From NCBI RefSeq assembly GCF_029688925.1, contig NZ_JARUKY010000012.1, forward strand, positions 84,449-148,448: 64,000 nucleotides of DNA. The letters are read 5' to 3'. This stretch comes from Evansella sp. AB-P1 (GTDB lineage: Bacteria > Bacillota > Bacilli > Bacillales > Salisediminibacteriaceae). Under the pieces are notes generated by a model. The model was not told the DNA's origin, made no database searches, and was given only the letters and a program-made list of their open reading frames with translations. The position numbers and the translations under genes were made by a program. The first letter of the stretch is position 1. Each line of letters starts with the position of its first letter. Shown here one piece after another: positions 28,707 to 35,934 of this stretch.

Positions 28707-28835
28707 TGATAGATCTATTATAAGTAACATTCTTTTATTTGGAAAATGCTAGAATTGCTCCTTTGTACACCTTATTTGTTTCAAATTCATTGCTCCATAA
28801 AAGCTAAAAAAATTAGAAATTGAAGGGGATTAACG

Positions 28836-29261
28836 ATGAAAAAAATGTTTGCACTTTTTACCTTAGTATTTTTATTAGTAGGCTGTAATTCTGAATTATC
28901 TTTTTCTAAAGAGAATGTTAAGAAGGTAAAAAAAGACGTTCAAGAATTTTTTGAGAGAGTGGAAGATGTTAATGGAACTTATCTATATTATGATAGTGAA
29001 GATACCATTTATTTACTACTAAATGGTAAAAATGTTGTGCAAGGAGAACAAGCGATTCACTTTGAGGATTTTCATACAGATGCAATCGGTGATACGTTAC
29101 ATCTGTATTTCAATGAAGGATATACCGATGACTATATAAATAAATCATTGAATCATCAAATGCTATATAAAATTAGCAAGGTTAAGGACTACGAATATAT
29201 TAAATTAATTAAGAATGGTATGGAAGATTCTTTTGCTATGGTGTCAGGTACAGGTAGATAA
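28836..29261 (+). CDS. Lipoprotein, cystatin-like fold (DUF4467-like)
   Basis: The protein has 141 residues. The signal peptide ends in the lipobox LVGC (Cys at residue 17), so it is a membrane-attached lipoprotein. The mature part (SKENVKKVKKDVQEFFERVE) resembles DUF4467-type cystatin-like lipoproteins. Ribosome site GAAGGGG. Role unknown. Confidence 0.65.
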   Translation: MKKMFALFTLVFLLVGCNSELSFSKENVKKVKKDVQEFFERVEDVNGTYLYYDSEDTIYLLLNGKNVVQGEQAIHFEDFHTDAIGDTLHLYFNEGYTDDYINKSLNHQMLYKISKVKDYEYIKLIKNGMEDSFAMVSGTGR

Positions 29262-29299
29262 TCTTATTTTAATCTTTTGTACAAATGTTCTTGTTTTAG

Positions 29300-29328
29300 A
29301 ATGAAATAGTGAATTATGAAATTGACTC
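29300..29328. repeat. 29-bp perfect dispersed repeat
   Basis: It starts AATGAAATAGTGAATTATG and is identical over 29 bp to 25382-25410. It lies in an intergenic region, without the rest of the larger repeat. Confidence 0.6.
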
Positions 29329-29394
29329 TAATGTTTAAAATTCCTTTTAAAGTGTAAAAGTTGGAATCATTGAGGAAAGGAGAACTTTTTATTT

Positions 29395-29610
29395 GTGTGG
29401 TATTCTGCTTTTATTATTCTAACTTTTTTAGCATGGATAATCTCAGGGATAGTATTTTTCAGATCTTGGAAACAGTTTAATACAATTAAAGTAGGAGAAG
29501 TAATTCATGATGATGTTAGCAAGAAAATAATTAAGTTTTTAAATGGAGGAATTATTTCCTTTGGAATCGGTGTTGCATTTAGTGTTGTTGCAATACTGAT
29601 AAAAGGCTAA
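29395..29610 (+). CDS. Small two-helix membrane protein
   Basis: The protein has 71 residues. Helices lie at about 3-22 and 49-69, with a polar linker (KQFNTIKVGEVIHDDV). The start is probably GTG 29395 behind AAAGGAG. Unknown function. Confidence 0.45.
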   Translation: MWYSAFIILTFLAWIISGIVFFRSWKQFNTIKVGEVIHDDVSKKIIKFLNGGIISFGIGVAFSVVAILIKG

Positions 29611-29689
29611 TTGGTCCACGTAGTTGATGTTTGCATGCTATTAACTCAGGTAGAAGTATTTGGTAGCACCTGTTAAGAGGAGACAAATA

Positions 29690-30018
29690 TTGGAAAAAGA
29701 AAACATCGTATTTTTTTCAAAAAAAGAATGGAAGAAATAGGATGTATTATGTTTATAATAGGGACAATTTCCTCTAATACATCCCTAACAGGAATTGGGT
29801 CATTATTTATATTTTCTTTTAATTTATTGAGTGGTATTTTTATTTTTTGTTTCGTTTATTTGGGTTTAGTGTGTAAAAGCACATTTAAGTTAAGTATTAC
29901 TATCAATCCTTTTCTTCATGAATATGATACGGTATATCGATATGTTGAAGGTGGCGATCCAGTATGTCGGATCATTTGGATCTTATTGGAAACTGGGTTG
30001 AGCATGTTGGGACAGTAA
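29690..30018 (+). pseudogene. Small membrane protein, possible poly-T frameshift
   Basis: A TTG at 29690 with a good ribosome site (AAGAGGAGA) opens MEKENIVFF, but the frame stops after 16 codons. The neighbouring frame (29728-30018, no ribosome site) encodes two hydrophobic segments (CIMFIIGTIS and LLSGIFIFCFVYLGLV). One extra T in the run 29711-29717 would join them. The 3' end overlaps the next gene by 55 bp. It may be a decayed gene or not a gene at all. Confidence 0.25.
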
Positions 30019-30536
30019 TTGCTGCTATAGGAGAAACAAAACAATTAGTTGGCGACAATGACAATGATATTGGCTTAGGTCTTGGTGTTTTAGGAAATAG
30101 CATCCAAGGATTAGGAAATATAATACAAGCATCATCAGAAACTGTTAGTGTAGAAGTGGAATTTGGAAACTGGATTCAAGCTGCAGGAACCATTTCTAAT
30201 GCCATTGCAGAATACCAGATGCTACAAGATTCAATAACAGATATTTTAGAAGCTGGAAAAATAGAAGTAGTTGGAGATATCTTTCAATCATTAGGTTCTC
30301 TTATTTCAGCTAATGGAAGATTGGAAGAACATCGTGGCTTAGTGGATGGTAATATTGTTCAGTCTATTGGAGCAGCACTAGAGGGAATTGGTGTTGTTTA
30401 TAGTACAATTTTAGGTGAAGAAAGACGTGGACAAACATTAGAGGTGATCGGTGGTTGGCTACAAGCAATTGGTACAGGATATCAATCCATAGGAATAACT
30501 AAACAATACCTCTTAGGAAACGGAAAAGATAACTAA
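29964..30536 (+). CDS. DUF6944-like repetitive protein
   Basis: The protein has 190 residues built from degenerate repeats of the type IGNWVEHVGTVIAAIGETKQ / FGNWIQAAGTISNAIAEYQ / IGGWLQAIGTGYQSIGITKQ, each about 40 residues. This pattern is typical of the DUF6944 family in Bacillus. There is no signal peptide. Ribosome site AAGGTGG lies upstream of the ATG. Function unknown; a shell- or spore-associated role is only a guess. Confidence 0.65.
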   Translation: MSDHLDLIGNWVEHVGTVIAAIGETKQLVGDNDNDIGLGLGVLGNSIQGLGNIIQASSETVSVEVEFGNWIQAAGTISNAIAEYQMLQDSITDILEAGKIEVVGDIFQSLGSLISANGRLEEHRGLVDGNIVQSIGAALEGIGVVYSTILGEERRGQTLEVIGGWLQAIGTGYQSIGITKQYLLGNGKDN

Positions 30537-30627
30537 ATATTGATTTAACAAAGGTGATTAAGCCCTTTAGGAATTAGAAAAGAAATTGAAAGTCAACAAC
30601 AATTTTTTAAATAGCAAATATTATCTA

Positions 30628-30656
30628 TTGATTATTCATCATTAATGGTTTATAAT
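30628..30656 (+). promoter_or_regulatory. Sigma-A promoter of the argS T-box transcript
   Basis: TTGATT (30628-30633), a 17-base spacer and TATAAT (30651-30656). Transcription would start near 30663, at the 5' end of the T-box leader. Confidence 0.7.
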
Positions 30657-30662
30657 TCCAAA

Positions 30663-30906
30663 TTAACTATAGCTGATTCTATGATGAAGAGAGTAATTAT
30701 GACGTTGTTTTTAAGCGAGTTAGGGATGGTGGAAGCCTAATAGACACCTCATAATGAAGCGCACTTCTGAGAAACTGCCTGAAATTCTAAGTAGGGTTTA
30801 GTCGGGTAATTCCCGTTATCAATGTGTAAAAGTAGGTTCAAATTGAACAAACAGAGTGGTACCGCGGGTAATCTCGTCTCTTATGAATAGAGGCGAGTTT
30901 TTTTAT
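30663..30906 (+). promoter_or_regulatory. T-box leader of argS, Arg (CGC) specifier
   Basis: The T-box signature AGTGGTACCGCGG is at 30855-30867. A terminator follows (CTCGTCTCT/AGAGGCGAG, then seven T, ending about 30906). Stem I has AGAGAGT near its base and GCGAGTTAGGGATGGTGG in the distal part. In the specifier-loop context ATGAAG-CGC-ACTTCTGAG the codon CGC (30760-30762) reads Arg, which matches the gene behind it. Uncharged tRNA-Arg should permit read-through. Because of the element at 31038 the leader now controls only a 35-codon fragment. Confidence 0.85.
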
Positions 30907-30932
30907 TTCTTTTAAAAGAAAGGTGGATGGAA

Positions 30933-31037
30933 ATGGAACTTATTAAGACATATGCAGAAGAAATTACATTGCAATTAGATGGTGCATTGGATGTGAACAC
31001 AGTAAAGAAACTAATTGAAAAACCAAAATTTGAATGG
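30933..31037 (+). pseudogene. argS: argS 5' fragment, codons 1-35
   Basis: ATG 30933 has AAAGGTGG upstream and opens MELIKTYAEEITLQL, ending IEKPKFEW at the junction with the mobile element. This is the N-terminal Add-1 region of arginyl-tRNA synthetase. The next codon, TGA, belongs to the element terminus (TGATTAC). The downstream part of the gene resumes at 52241 with QGDLAFPCF. Joined, the two parts make 563 residues, a normal ArgS length. Confidence 0.88.
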
Positions 31038-31127
31038 TGATTACCGCCACTCGAATTTACCATCTACGCCATGTTTTTTACCACCGAATGACAAGGATTT
31101 TACCACGCTACGCCAATGTATTTACCA
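31038..31127. repeat. Left terminal inverted repeat with four TACCA boxes
   Basis: Begins TGATTACCGCC. TTACCA boxes recur about every 22 bp (near 31057, 31078, 31100 and 31122). A gapless hand alignment to the reversed right end matches 61 of the first 90 bases. The boxes are probably transposase-binding sites. Confidence 0.8.
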
Positions 31128-31190
31128 ATGAATAAAAAAGCCCTACAGATTAATGCTTCATTAATAGAAGAGGGCTATACAAACCATCAG

Positions 31191-31235
31191 CTTCTATGTG
31201 AAGTTAAGGGAGGTTCCCTTAACTTCACATAGAAG
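31191..31235. repeat. Perfect 20-21-bp palindrome inside the element's left end
   Basis: CTTCTATGTGAAGTTAAGGG (31191-31210) is followed by AGGTT and its exact complement (31216-31235). No T run follows. A smaller nested hairpin lies just before it (31148-31175, around ATTAATG/CATTAAT). The sequence TGTGTCCATTTTCTTGACACA at about 31283-31303 looks like the end of another, lost insertion sequence. No gene is seen in 31128-31309. Confidence 0.65.
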
Positions 31236-31309
31236 GAAGCAAGCGAAGCGCGGTAGGGGTTGCGAGAAAAATCTCAATTTTATGTGTCCATTTTCTTGAC
31301 ACAGTATCA

Positions 31310-32794
31310 CTAATTTATATAGTGAAGCATAAGAGGAACTATTTTATTCATCTTTTTTGAATTTTGATTTTCACTGTTTATTTCAACAACAATTGCTATA
31401 TTATCTATTGAATTTATAGTTAAGATATCCTTAATATCGTGTCTGTGGAGAATTTCGCAATACTCTGACTTTGTGTTCCATAGAGTGTTAACGTTTGTTA
31501 CAATAGAAGTATTGTTTGGGTGCCTAAAGTAGCTTCGGAATTCTAATGTATTAAATTTATATTTATCCTTCTTAATTTTTAGTCCAATATATAAGTATTC
31601 ATCATCATATTCTCCATACACATTAAAAGTTTCTTGTTGAATTGGAGTGTAATTATCCGAAACTTGAATTATTGCTTTTAAATTTTTAGAGTAATTATAG
31701 CTCGTAAAATCATTACATTTCTTGTTTATTTTAAGTTTGTTTATTTCTATTTTTTTAAACAACCTATGCATTTCTAATTCTTTATTGTGAAAAGTAATAA
31801 GGTCATCTTCTTTTTCGAAAAAACCCCATATACCGATCATTGATTTGTTAATCATAATATTTTTTTTTGTATCCATGAACGATTCTAATTTATCGGGTAC
31901 ATACAATAAATACTCATTTAATAAATGGCAGACAAATTTAACAGAATCCTCACATCTGTATTTTTTTACAATTCCTTCAAATTGACTAGGAATAAATTGA
32001 GGTTGATCTACTAATTCTTGTACACTTGCAATCTCTGAAAGATTTATACATAATTCTTTCCCCGAAAACTTTGTGAAATTTCTAAAAAGGTGTAAACAAC
32101 TGATTAAAACAGCTGCATGAATATTTAAAATGTTAAATCCATCTTGTTCTGTAACATAATTATTTAGCTCATTATATATTAGATGCTTCTCTTCAAAATT
32201 CATAATACCCTGCTGAAAACTATCAATATAACCTTTATCACCAGGGTTATAAGGGGTTATATTTTCCAATTCTTTTGGGTATTTCCTAATCGGAAATACT
32301 TTGTGGACATCAATCCACATATCTCCTCTATAATAATTTCCTTCTTCGTGCGAAGCTGAATTTTCTATCCTTTTAAACCCTATTTTTATTAAGGTTTCTT
32401 TTAAAAGTTCCAAGTCATCATACACAATATCTATATCTTTACTCCTTCTAATAAAAGAACTCTCTCTAGTTAAGAAGTAATCTGTAAATCCTTTAAGAAT
32501 AATTGGTTTTTTTCTTGTTGGGATGGATTCATTAATTTCGTTCATTAAAGAAATTCTATTCTTTAAGTTTTTACTTGCTTCTTGACATTGAATATTTAAT
32601 TGAATCAACAAGTTTTCGCTAGTCCATTGCACATATATTTGTTGTAATTTTTCCAATAAGCGTCCAGCTAACCTATGATGAAATATTAAATCTAATAATT
32701 TTTGTTCATTTATTTTATGTATTTTTGAAATATCCTGCATACCACCTGCTGCCCATTTTAGAATATCTAATTCATGTCCTGCTTTATTTTCCAT
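31310..32794 (-). CDS. Nucleotidyltransferase-fold protein of the NTP_transf_5 type
   Basis: The protein has 494 residues. The N-terminal region is helical. The nucleotidyltransferase-like core contains PIILKGFTDYFL, then RRSKDIDIVYDDLELL (metal-type Asp-x-Asp in DIDI) and GDMWIDVHKVF. This matches the pattern of the uncharacterised NTP_transf_5 family, which often sits in natural-product clusters. The C-terminal 120 or so residues are a separate beta-rich region. Start ATG 32794 has GGAGGG upstream and overlaps the ABC ATPase gene by 11 bp, so it is the last gene of the exporter operon. It could modify the product (tailoring or self-protection); unproven. Confidence 0.7.
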   Translation of the reverse strand: MENKAGHELDILKWAAGGMQDISKIHKINEQKLLDLIFHHRLAGRLLEKLQQIYVQWTSENLLIQLNIQCQEASKNLKNRISLMNEINESIPTRKKPIILKGFTDYFLTRESSFIRRSKDIDIVYDDLELLKETLIKIGFKRIENSASHEEGNYYRGDMWIDVHKVFPIRKYPKELENITPYNPGDKGYIDSFQQGIMNFEEKHLIYNELNNYVTEQDGFNILNIHAAVLISCLHLFRNFTKFSGKELCINLSEIASVQELVDQPQFIPSQFEGIVKKYRCEDSVKFVCHLLNEYLLYVPDKLESFMDTKKNIMINKSMIGIWGFFEKEDDLITFHNKELEMHRLFKKIEINKLKINKKCNDFTSYNYSKNLKAIIQVSDNYTPIQQETFNVYGEYDDEYLYIGLKIKKDKYKFNTLEFRSYFRHPNNTSIVTNVNTLWNTKSEYCEILHRHDIKDILTINSIDNIAIVVEINSENQNSKKMNKIVPLMLHYIN

Positions 32795-33773
32795 AAAAAC
32801 CCTCCATATACAAATTTTTAACAATATCCTCTACTTTAACTTCATTTATTTTGATATCTGTGATATCATGTTGGCGAACAATTAAGGTAATAGCCTCGGA
32901 TGGATTTATCACACTTCTTTTAATTGAAAAAGACTTACGTTTCCCTTGATCCTTTACTAATTGAAAACGTGAATCAGTAATTTTAATATTTTCTTCTGCA
33001 AAATCTATTGTCAACACATATTCATTCCCAAATTGGGTTTTAAAATTAGTTAATGATCCGTCGTATAATATTTTACCTTCATCAATCATAATTAAACGAT
33101 TACAGATTTCTTCAATATCATCCATATCGTGAGTTGTTAAAATTAGGGTTGTCTTTTTTTCTCTATTTACTTCTTTAATAAAACGTCGAATTTTACTTTT
33201 TACAAGTACATCAAGCCCTATGGTTGGTTCGTCAAGGTAAACAATTTCAGGATCATGAAGAAAAGCAATGGCTAAATTTGCCCTCATTTTTTGTCCCAAA
33301 CTAAGTTGTCGGACAGGCCTGTTTAAAAATTCTTTCATCTCCAACAGTTCAATAAAAAATTCCAAATTATGTTTGAATGTTATATCATCAATTTTATACA
33401 TTTTCTTATAAAGATCGAAGGTATCAACCATTGGTAGATCCCAAAATAAATGAGATCGCTGACCAAAAACTACACCCATCCGTAAAGCATTTTCCTTTCG
33501 GTCTTGATAAGGTATACGTCCATCAACCGTAATGTTTCCCTCTGTAGGTGTAAGGATACCACTTAACATTTTAATTGTTGTCGATTTCCCAGCTCCATTG
33601 GCCCCAATATACCCCACCAATTCTCCACGATCAATGCTAAAATTAATATCTTTCGCAGCATTTTTTATTTCAAAATCACGTATAATTAAGGATTTTAATG
33701 AATTTAAAAATCCCCTTTTTCGTTTATATACAAGAAAATCTTTTGAGACGTTGTTAACCTCTATTAAAGCCAT
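32784..33773 (-). CDS. ABC-2 type exporter ATPase
   Basis: The protein has 329 residues. Walker A is GYIGANGAGKSTTIKM, Q-loop GVVFGQRSHLFWDLP, signature LSLGQKMRANLAIAFLHDPE, Walker B IVYLDEPTIGLD and the H-loop TTHDMDD. The FGQRSHLFWDLP variant and the C-terminal extension are typical of ATPases that pair with two separate ABC2_membrane_6-type permeases (viologen- or polysaccharide-type exporters). It follows the permease genes and precedes the nucleotidyltransferase gene in one leftward operon. It probably powers export of the cluster product. Confidence 0.9.
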   Translation of the reverse strand: MALIEVNNVSKDFLVYKRKRGFLNSLKSLIIRDFEIKNAAKDINFSIDRGELVGYIGANGAGKSTTIKMLSGILTPTEGNITVDGRIPYQDRKENALRMGVVFGQRSHLFWDLPMVDTFDLYKKMYKIDDITFKHNLEFFIELLEMKEFLNRPVRQLSLGQKMRANLAIAFLHDPEIVYLDEPTIGLDVLVKSKIRRFIKEVNREKKTTLILTTHDMDDIEEICNRLIMIDEGKILYDGSLTNFKTQFGNEYVLTIDFAEENIKITDSRFQLVKDQGKRKSFSIKRSVINPSEAITLIVRQHDITDIKINEVKVEDIVKNLYMEGFYGK

Positions 33774-33785
33774 TTTATGTCCTCC

Positions 33786-34595
33786 CTATGATCCAGTACT
33801 TTTATAGTGTTTAAGTCCTAATCTCCAAAATAGGTATGCTATGATAAACAATAAAATCCCAACTATAGGTGTTAAAAATTGAAAAAATGAATTGAACATT
33901 AAAAAATCATCTTTCTCTATAAAGTATTGAGAAGGCTAAAAGTTTATAAAAGCATAAGGAATAATAAATGTTAATATAATTTGAATTACCTTGTTATAGG
34001 CTGAAATTGGATACTTGATGAAACCTCGAGTTTGAAACATAAAAAATTCCATTAAAAATTTATTTTGTACTATCCAAAATGCGACTGTTCCACTTATAAT
34101 AAATGCGGCACCTTGAATCAAAGTTGCGCCTAAAATCGTTATTAAAAGAAATAATATATCTAGTCCTTGTAAACGTATTTCTAATATATGTATACAGAAA
34201 ACAAAAATCGAAAATGCTACAACTACATTAGCAAAATATCCAGTGCTAAATTCCCTTGAAATCAGATAAAAAAATGGGTTTAAAGGTCGCGTTAAAACCT
34301 CATCAAAGTCCCCAGACTGAATATGTTGACCAAGCTTTGTAAAAGGGTGAAACAGGAAAAATCCAGCTAATGAATAAGATCCTATATTTAAAGCATGTAA
34401 CAACATAACTTCATATTGTCCCCAACCTGCAATATTCTGAAATTGATAGATCATTATCCAAATTAATATAAACTCTGTAGAGAATACAATGCTTTTTGCA
34501 AAAAAATTCATTAAAAAAGCACCCCTGTATTCCACCATGGACTTTAACTTAATTTGAATAAATTGACAATATAATCCAACATATTCCATAATCAT
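33786..34595 (-). pseudogene. ABC-2 permease (second subunit) with in-frame amber stop
   Basis: Translation starts at ATG 34595, overlapping the upstream permease stop (ATGA). The frame codes for 219 residues with about six hydrophobic segments (e.g. FILIWIMIYQF, SGTVAFWIVQN), then meets TAG at 33936-33938 in the context IPYAFINF-stop-PSQYF. The same frame stays open for 49 more codons (PSQYFIEKDDFLMFNSFF onward) to TAG 33786-33788, and contains the last membrane helix. In the family a Tyr normally follows FINF (FINFYPS), so TAC or TAT to TAG is the simplest change. The export complex may be inactive, read through the stop, or use a shortened subunit. Confidence 0.8.
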
Positions 34596-35377
34596 CCCCC
34601 ATGTATATTTACAATTGTTTGTGATTTGTTCCAAAACCATTTATTTAAAAGATAAAATACAATAATCCATATAAACTGTTGAAAGATAATCCACCATGAT
34701 TCTGCAAGTGAAGTTTGCCCTACATAAATTGTAATTGGTTCATAGGTAATTAATCGAAAAGGTAAAAATAAGCTGATTTTATATAGAAATTCAGGGTAAA
34801 ACCAAAGAGGAACGACAGTTCCTGCAAATAATTGAAAAAATGCTTTGGTAACCCAGTCAACAAAAAATGGAGAATGAAACCAAAAAACTAATAAACCCAA
34901 AATAAAATTAAAGTAGAAAAATAGAATAACCCCGTTTATTAAAGCAAATAAAAATAATATCATTTGATGTGGTGTTTCCGGCAATGTAAACCCCCAAATA
35001 AAAATAACAAATAAACAAGCAGGAACAATATTGAAAATTATACGAAATAAATTTTCACCTAATTGAATGGAAAACATATAGGCCTTAAAGTTTACTGGTT
35101 TTATAAAGTCAAGAGATATAGATCCATCCACTATTCTCTTTCCGATATTAGTATGAATCTCCGAATAAATTAATCCCCCAATAATTGCATTCACGATTAC
35201 ATAGGCTACCATATCGTCAAATTGGACTCCATTTACTTCTTCACGTCCACGATATAGCGTTGACCACACACTCATTAATATAAATAAACTCAGTAAAGTT
35301 CCCAAAATAAAAATGTAAGAATTGACACGGTATGTGAATTTTTCCATAAATGATTTTTTAATAAGTTCAAAATACAC
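34592..35377 (-). CDS. ABC-2 permease (first subunit)
   Basis: The protein has 261 residues with six predicted membrane helices. It opens YFELIKKSFMEKFTYRVNSY and has the family-like stretches IVNAIIGGLIYSEIHTNIGKR and DGSISLDFIKPVN, as in ABC2_membrane_6 (DUF990-type) permeases. It is the first gene of the leftward exporter operon, about 150 bp downstream of a near-consensus promoter. Its stop overlaps the start of the partner permease, as expected for a heterodimer. Confidence 0.85.
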   Translation of the reverse strand: MYFELIKKSFMEKFTYRVNSYIFILGTLLSLFILMSVWSTLYRGREEVNGVQFDDMVAYVIVNAIIGGLIYSEIHTNIGKRIVDGSISLDFIKPVNFKAYMFSIQLGENLFRIIFNIVPACLFVIFIWGFTLPETPHQMILFLFALINGVILFFYFNFILGLLVFWFHSPFFVDWVTKAFFQLFAGTVVPLWFYPEFLYKISLFLPFRLITYEPITIYVGQTSLAESWWIIFQQFIWIIVFYLLNKWFWNKSQTIVNIHGG

Positions 35378-35526
35378 TATATCTGTTTCATTCCTTCCTT
35401 AAACAAAGAGTAAGGTGATTTAAATGAGAACGCTTTCCAAAATGTCCGCTAGATAAAAATTTTCAAAAATAGATTGAAAGATTATTCAAGCAAAGAATAA
35501 ATAGATTAATTTGAAACAACAAAACT

Positions 35527-35555
35527 AATATAGTGTATTTAACCAAAACTGTCAA
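35527..35555 (-). promoter_or_regulatory. Near-consensus sigma-A promoter of the exporter operon
   Basis: On the minus strand: TTGACA (35555-35550), a 17-base spacer and TATATT (35532-35527). Confidence 0.65.
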
Positions 35556-35624
35556 TTAATGCATTGGGAAAAGACAACAAAAATTTAGTGTATTTCCATT
35601 TTAGTAATTTATATTAAATTATGG

Positions 35625-35653
35625 TTGACATTGGAAATTAAGTGAACTACTAT
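35625..35653 (+). promoter_or_regulatory. Near-consensus sigma-A promoter of the biosynthetic operon
   Basis: TTGACA (35625-35630), a 17-base spacer and TACTAT (35648-35653). The first start codon is at 35935, so the leader would be about 275 bases; no known riboswitch was recognised in it. AGAGGTG lies just before the ATG. Confidence 0.55.
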
Positions 35654-35934
35654 AAAAAAGAATTTCTATTATTTAGTTAATTCAAAATTTTATAAAGGGA
35701 GTGAATTTTCATAGTTAATTTTCAAAAGATAAATTGTGAAGAGTAATACAAATATTATCCATAAGATATATATTAATTTATAAGAGATTGCTAGCATCTA
35801 TGACTTAATCAATCATTCGCAATTCCAGCCTACCTATTTAACATATTTCTAGTAATTACTAATTCCAAACTGTGATTTAAAATTGGCAGTGATCTTATTA
35901 TTGATATGAGATAAAAGATAAAAGAGGTGTAAAA

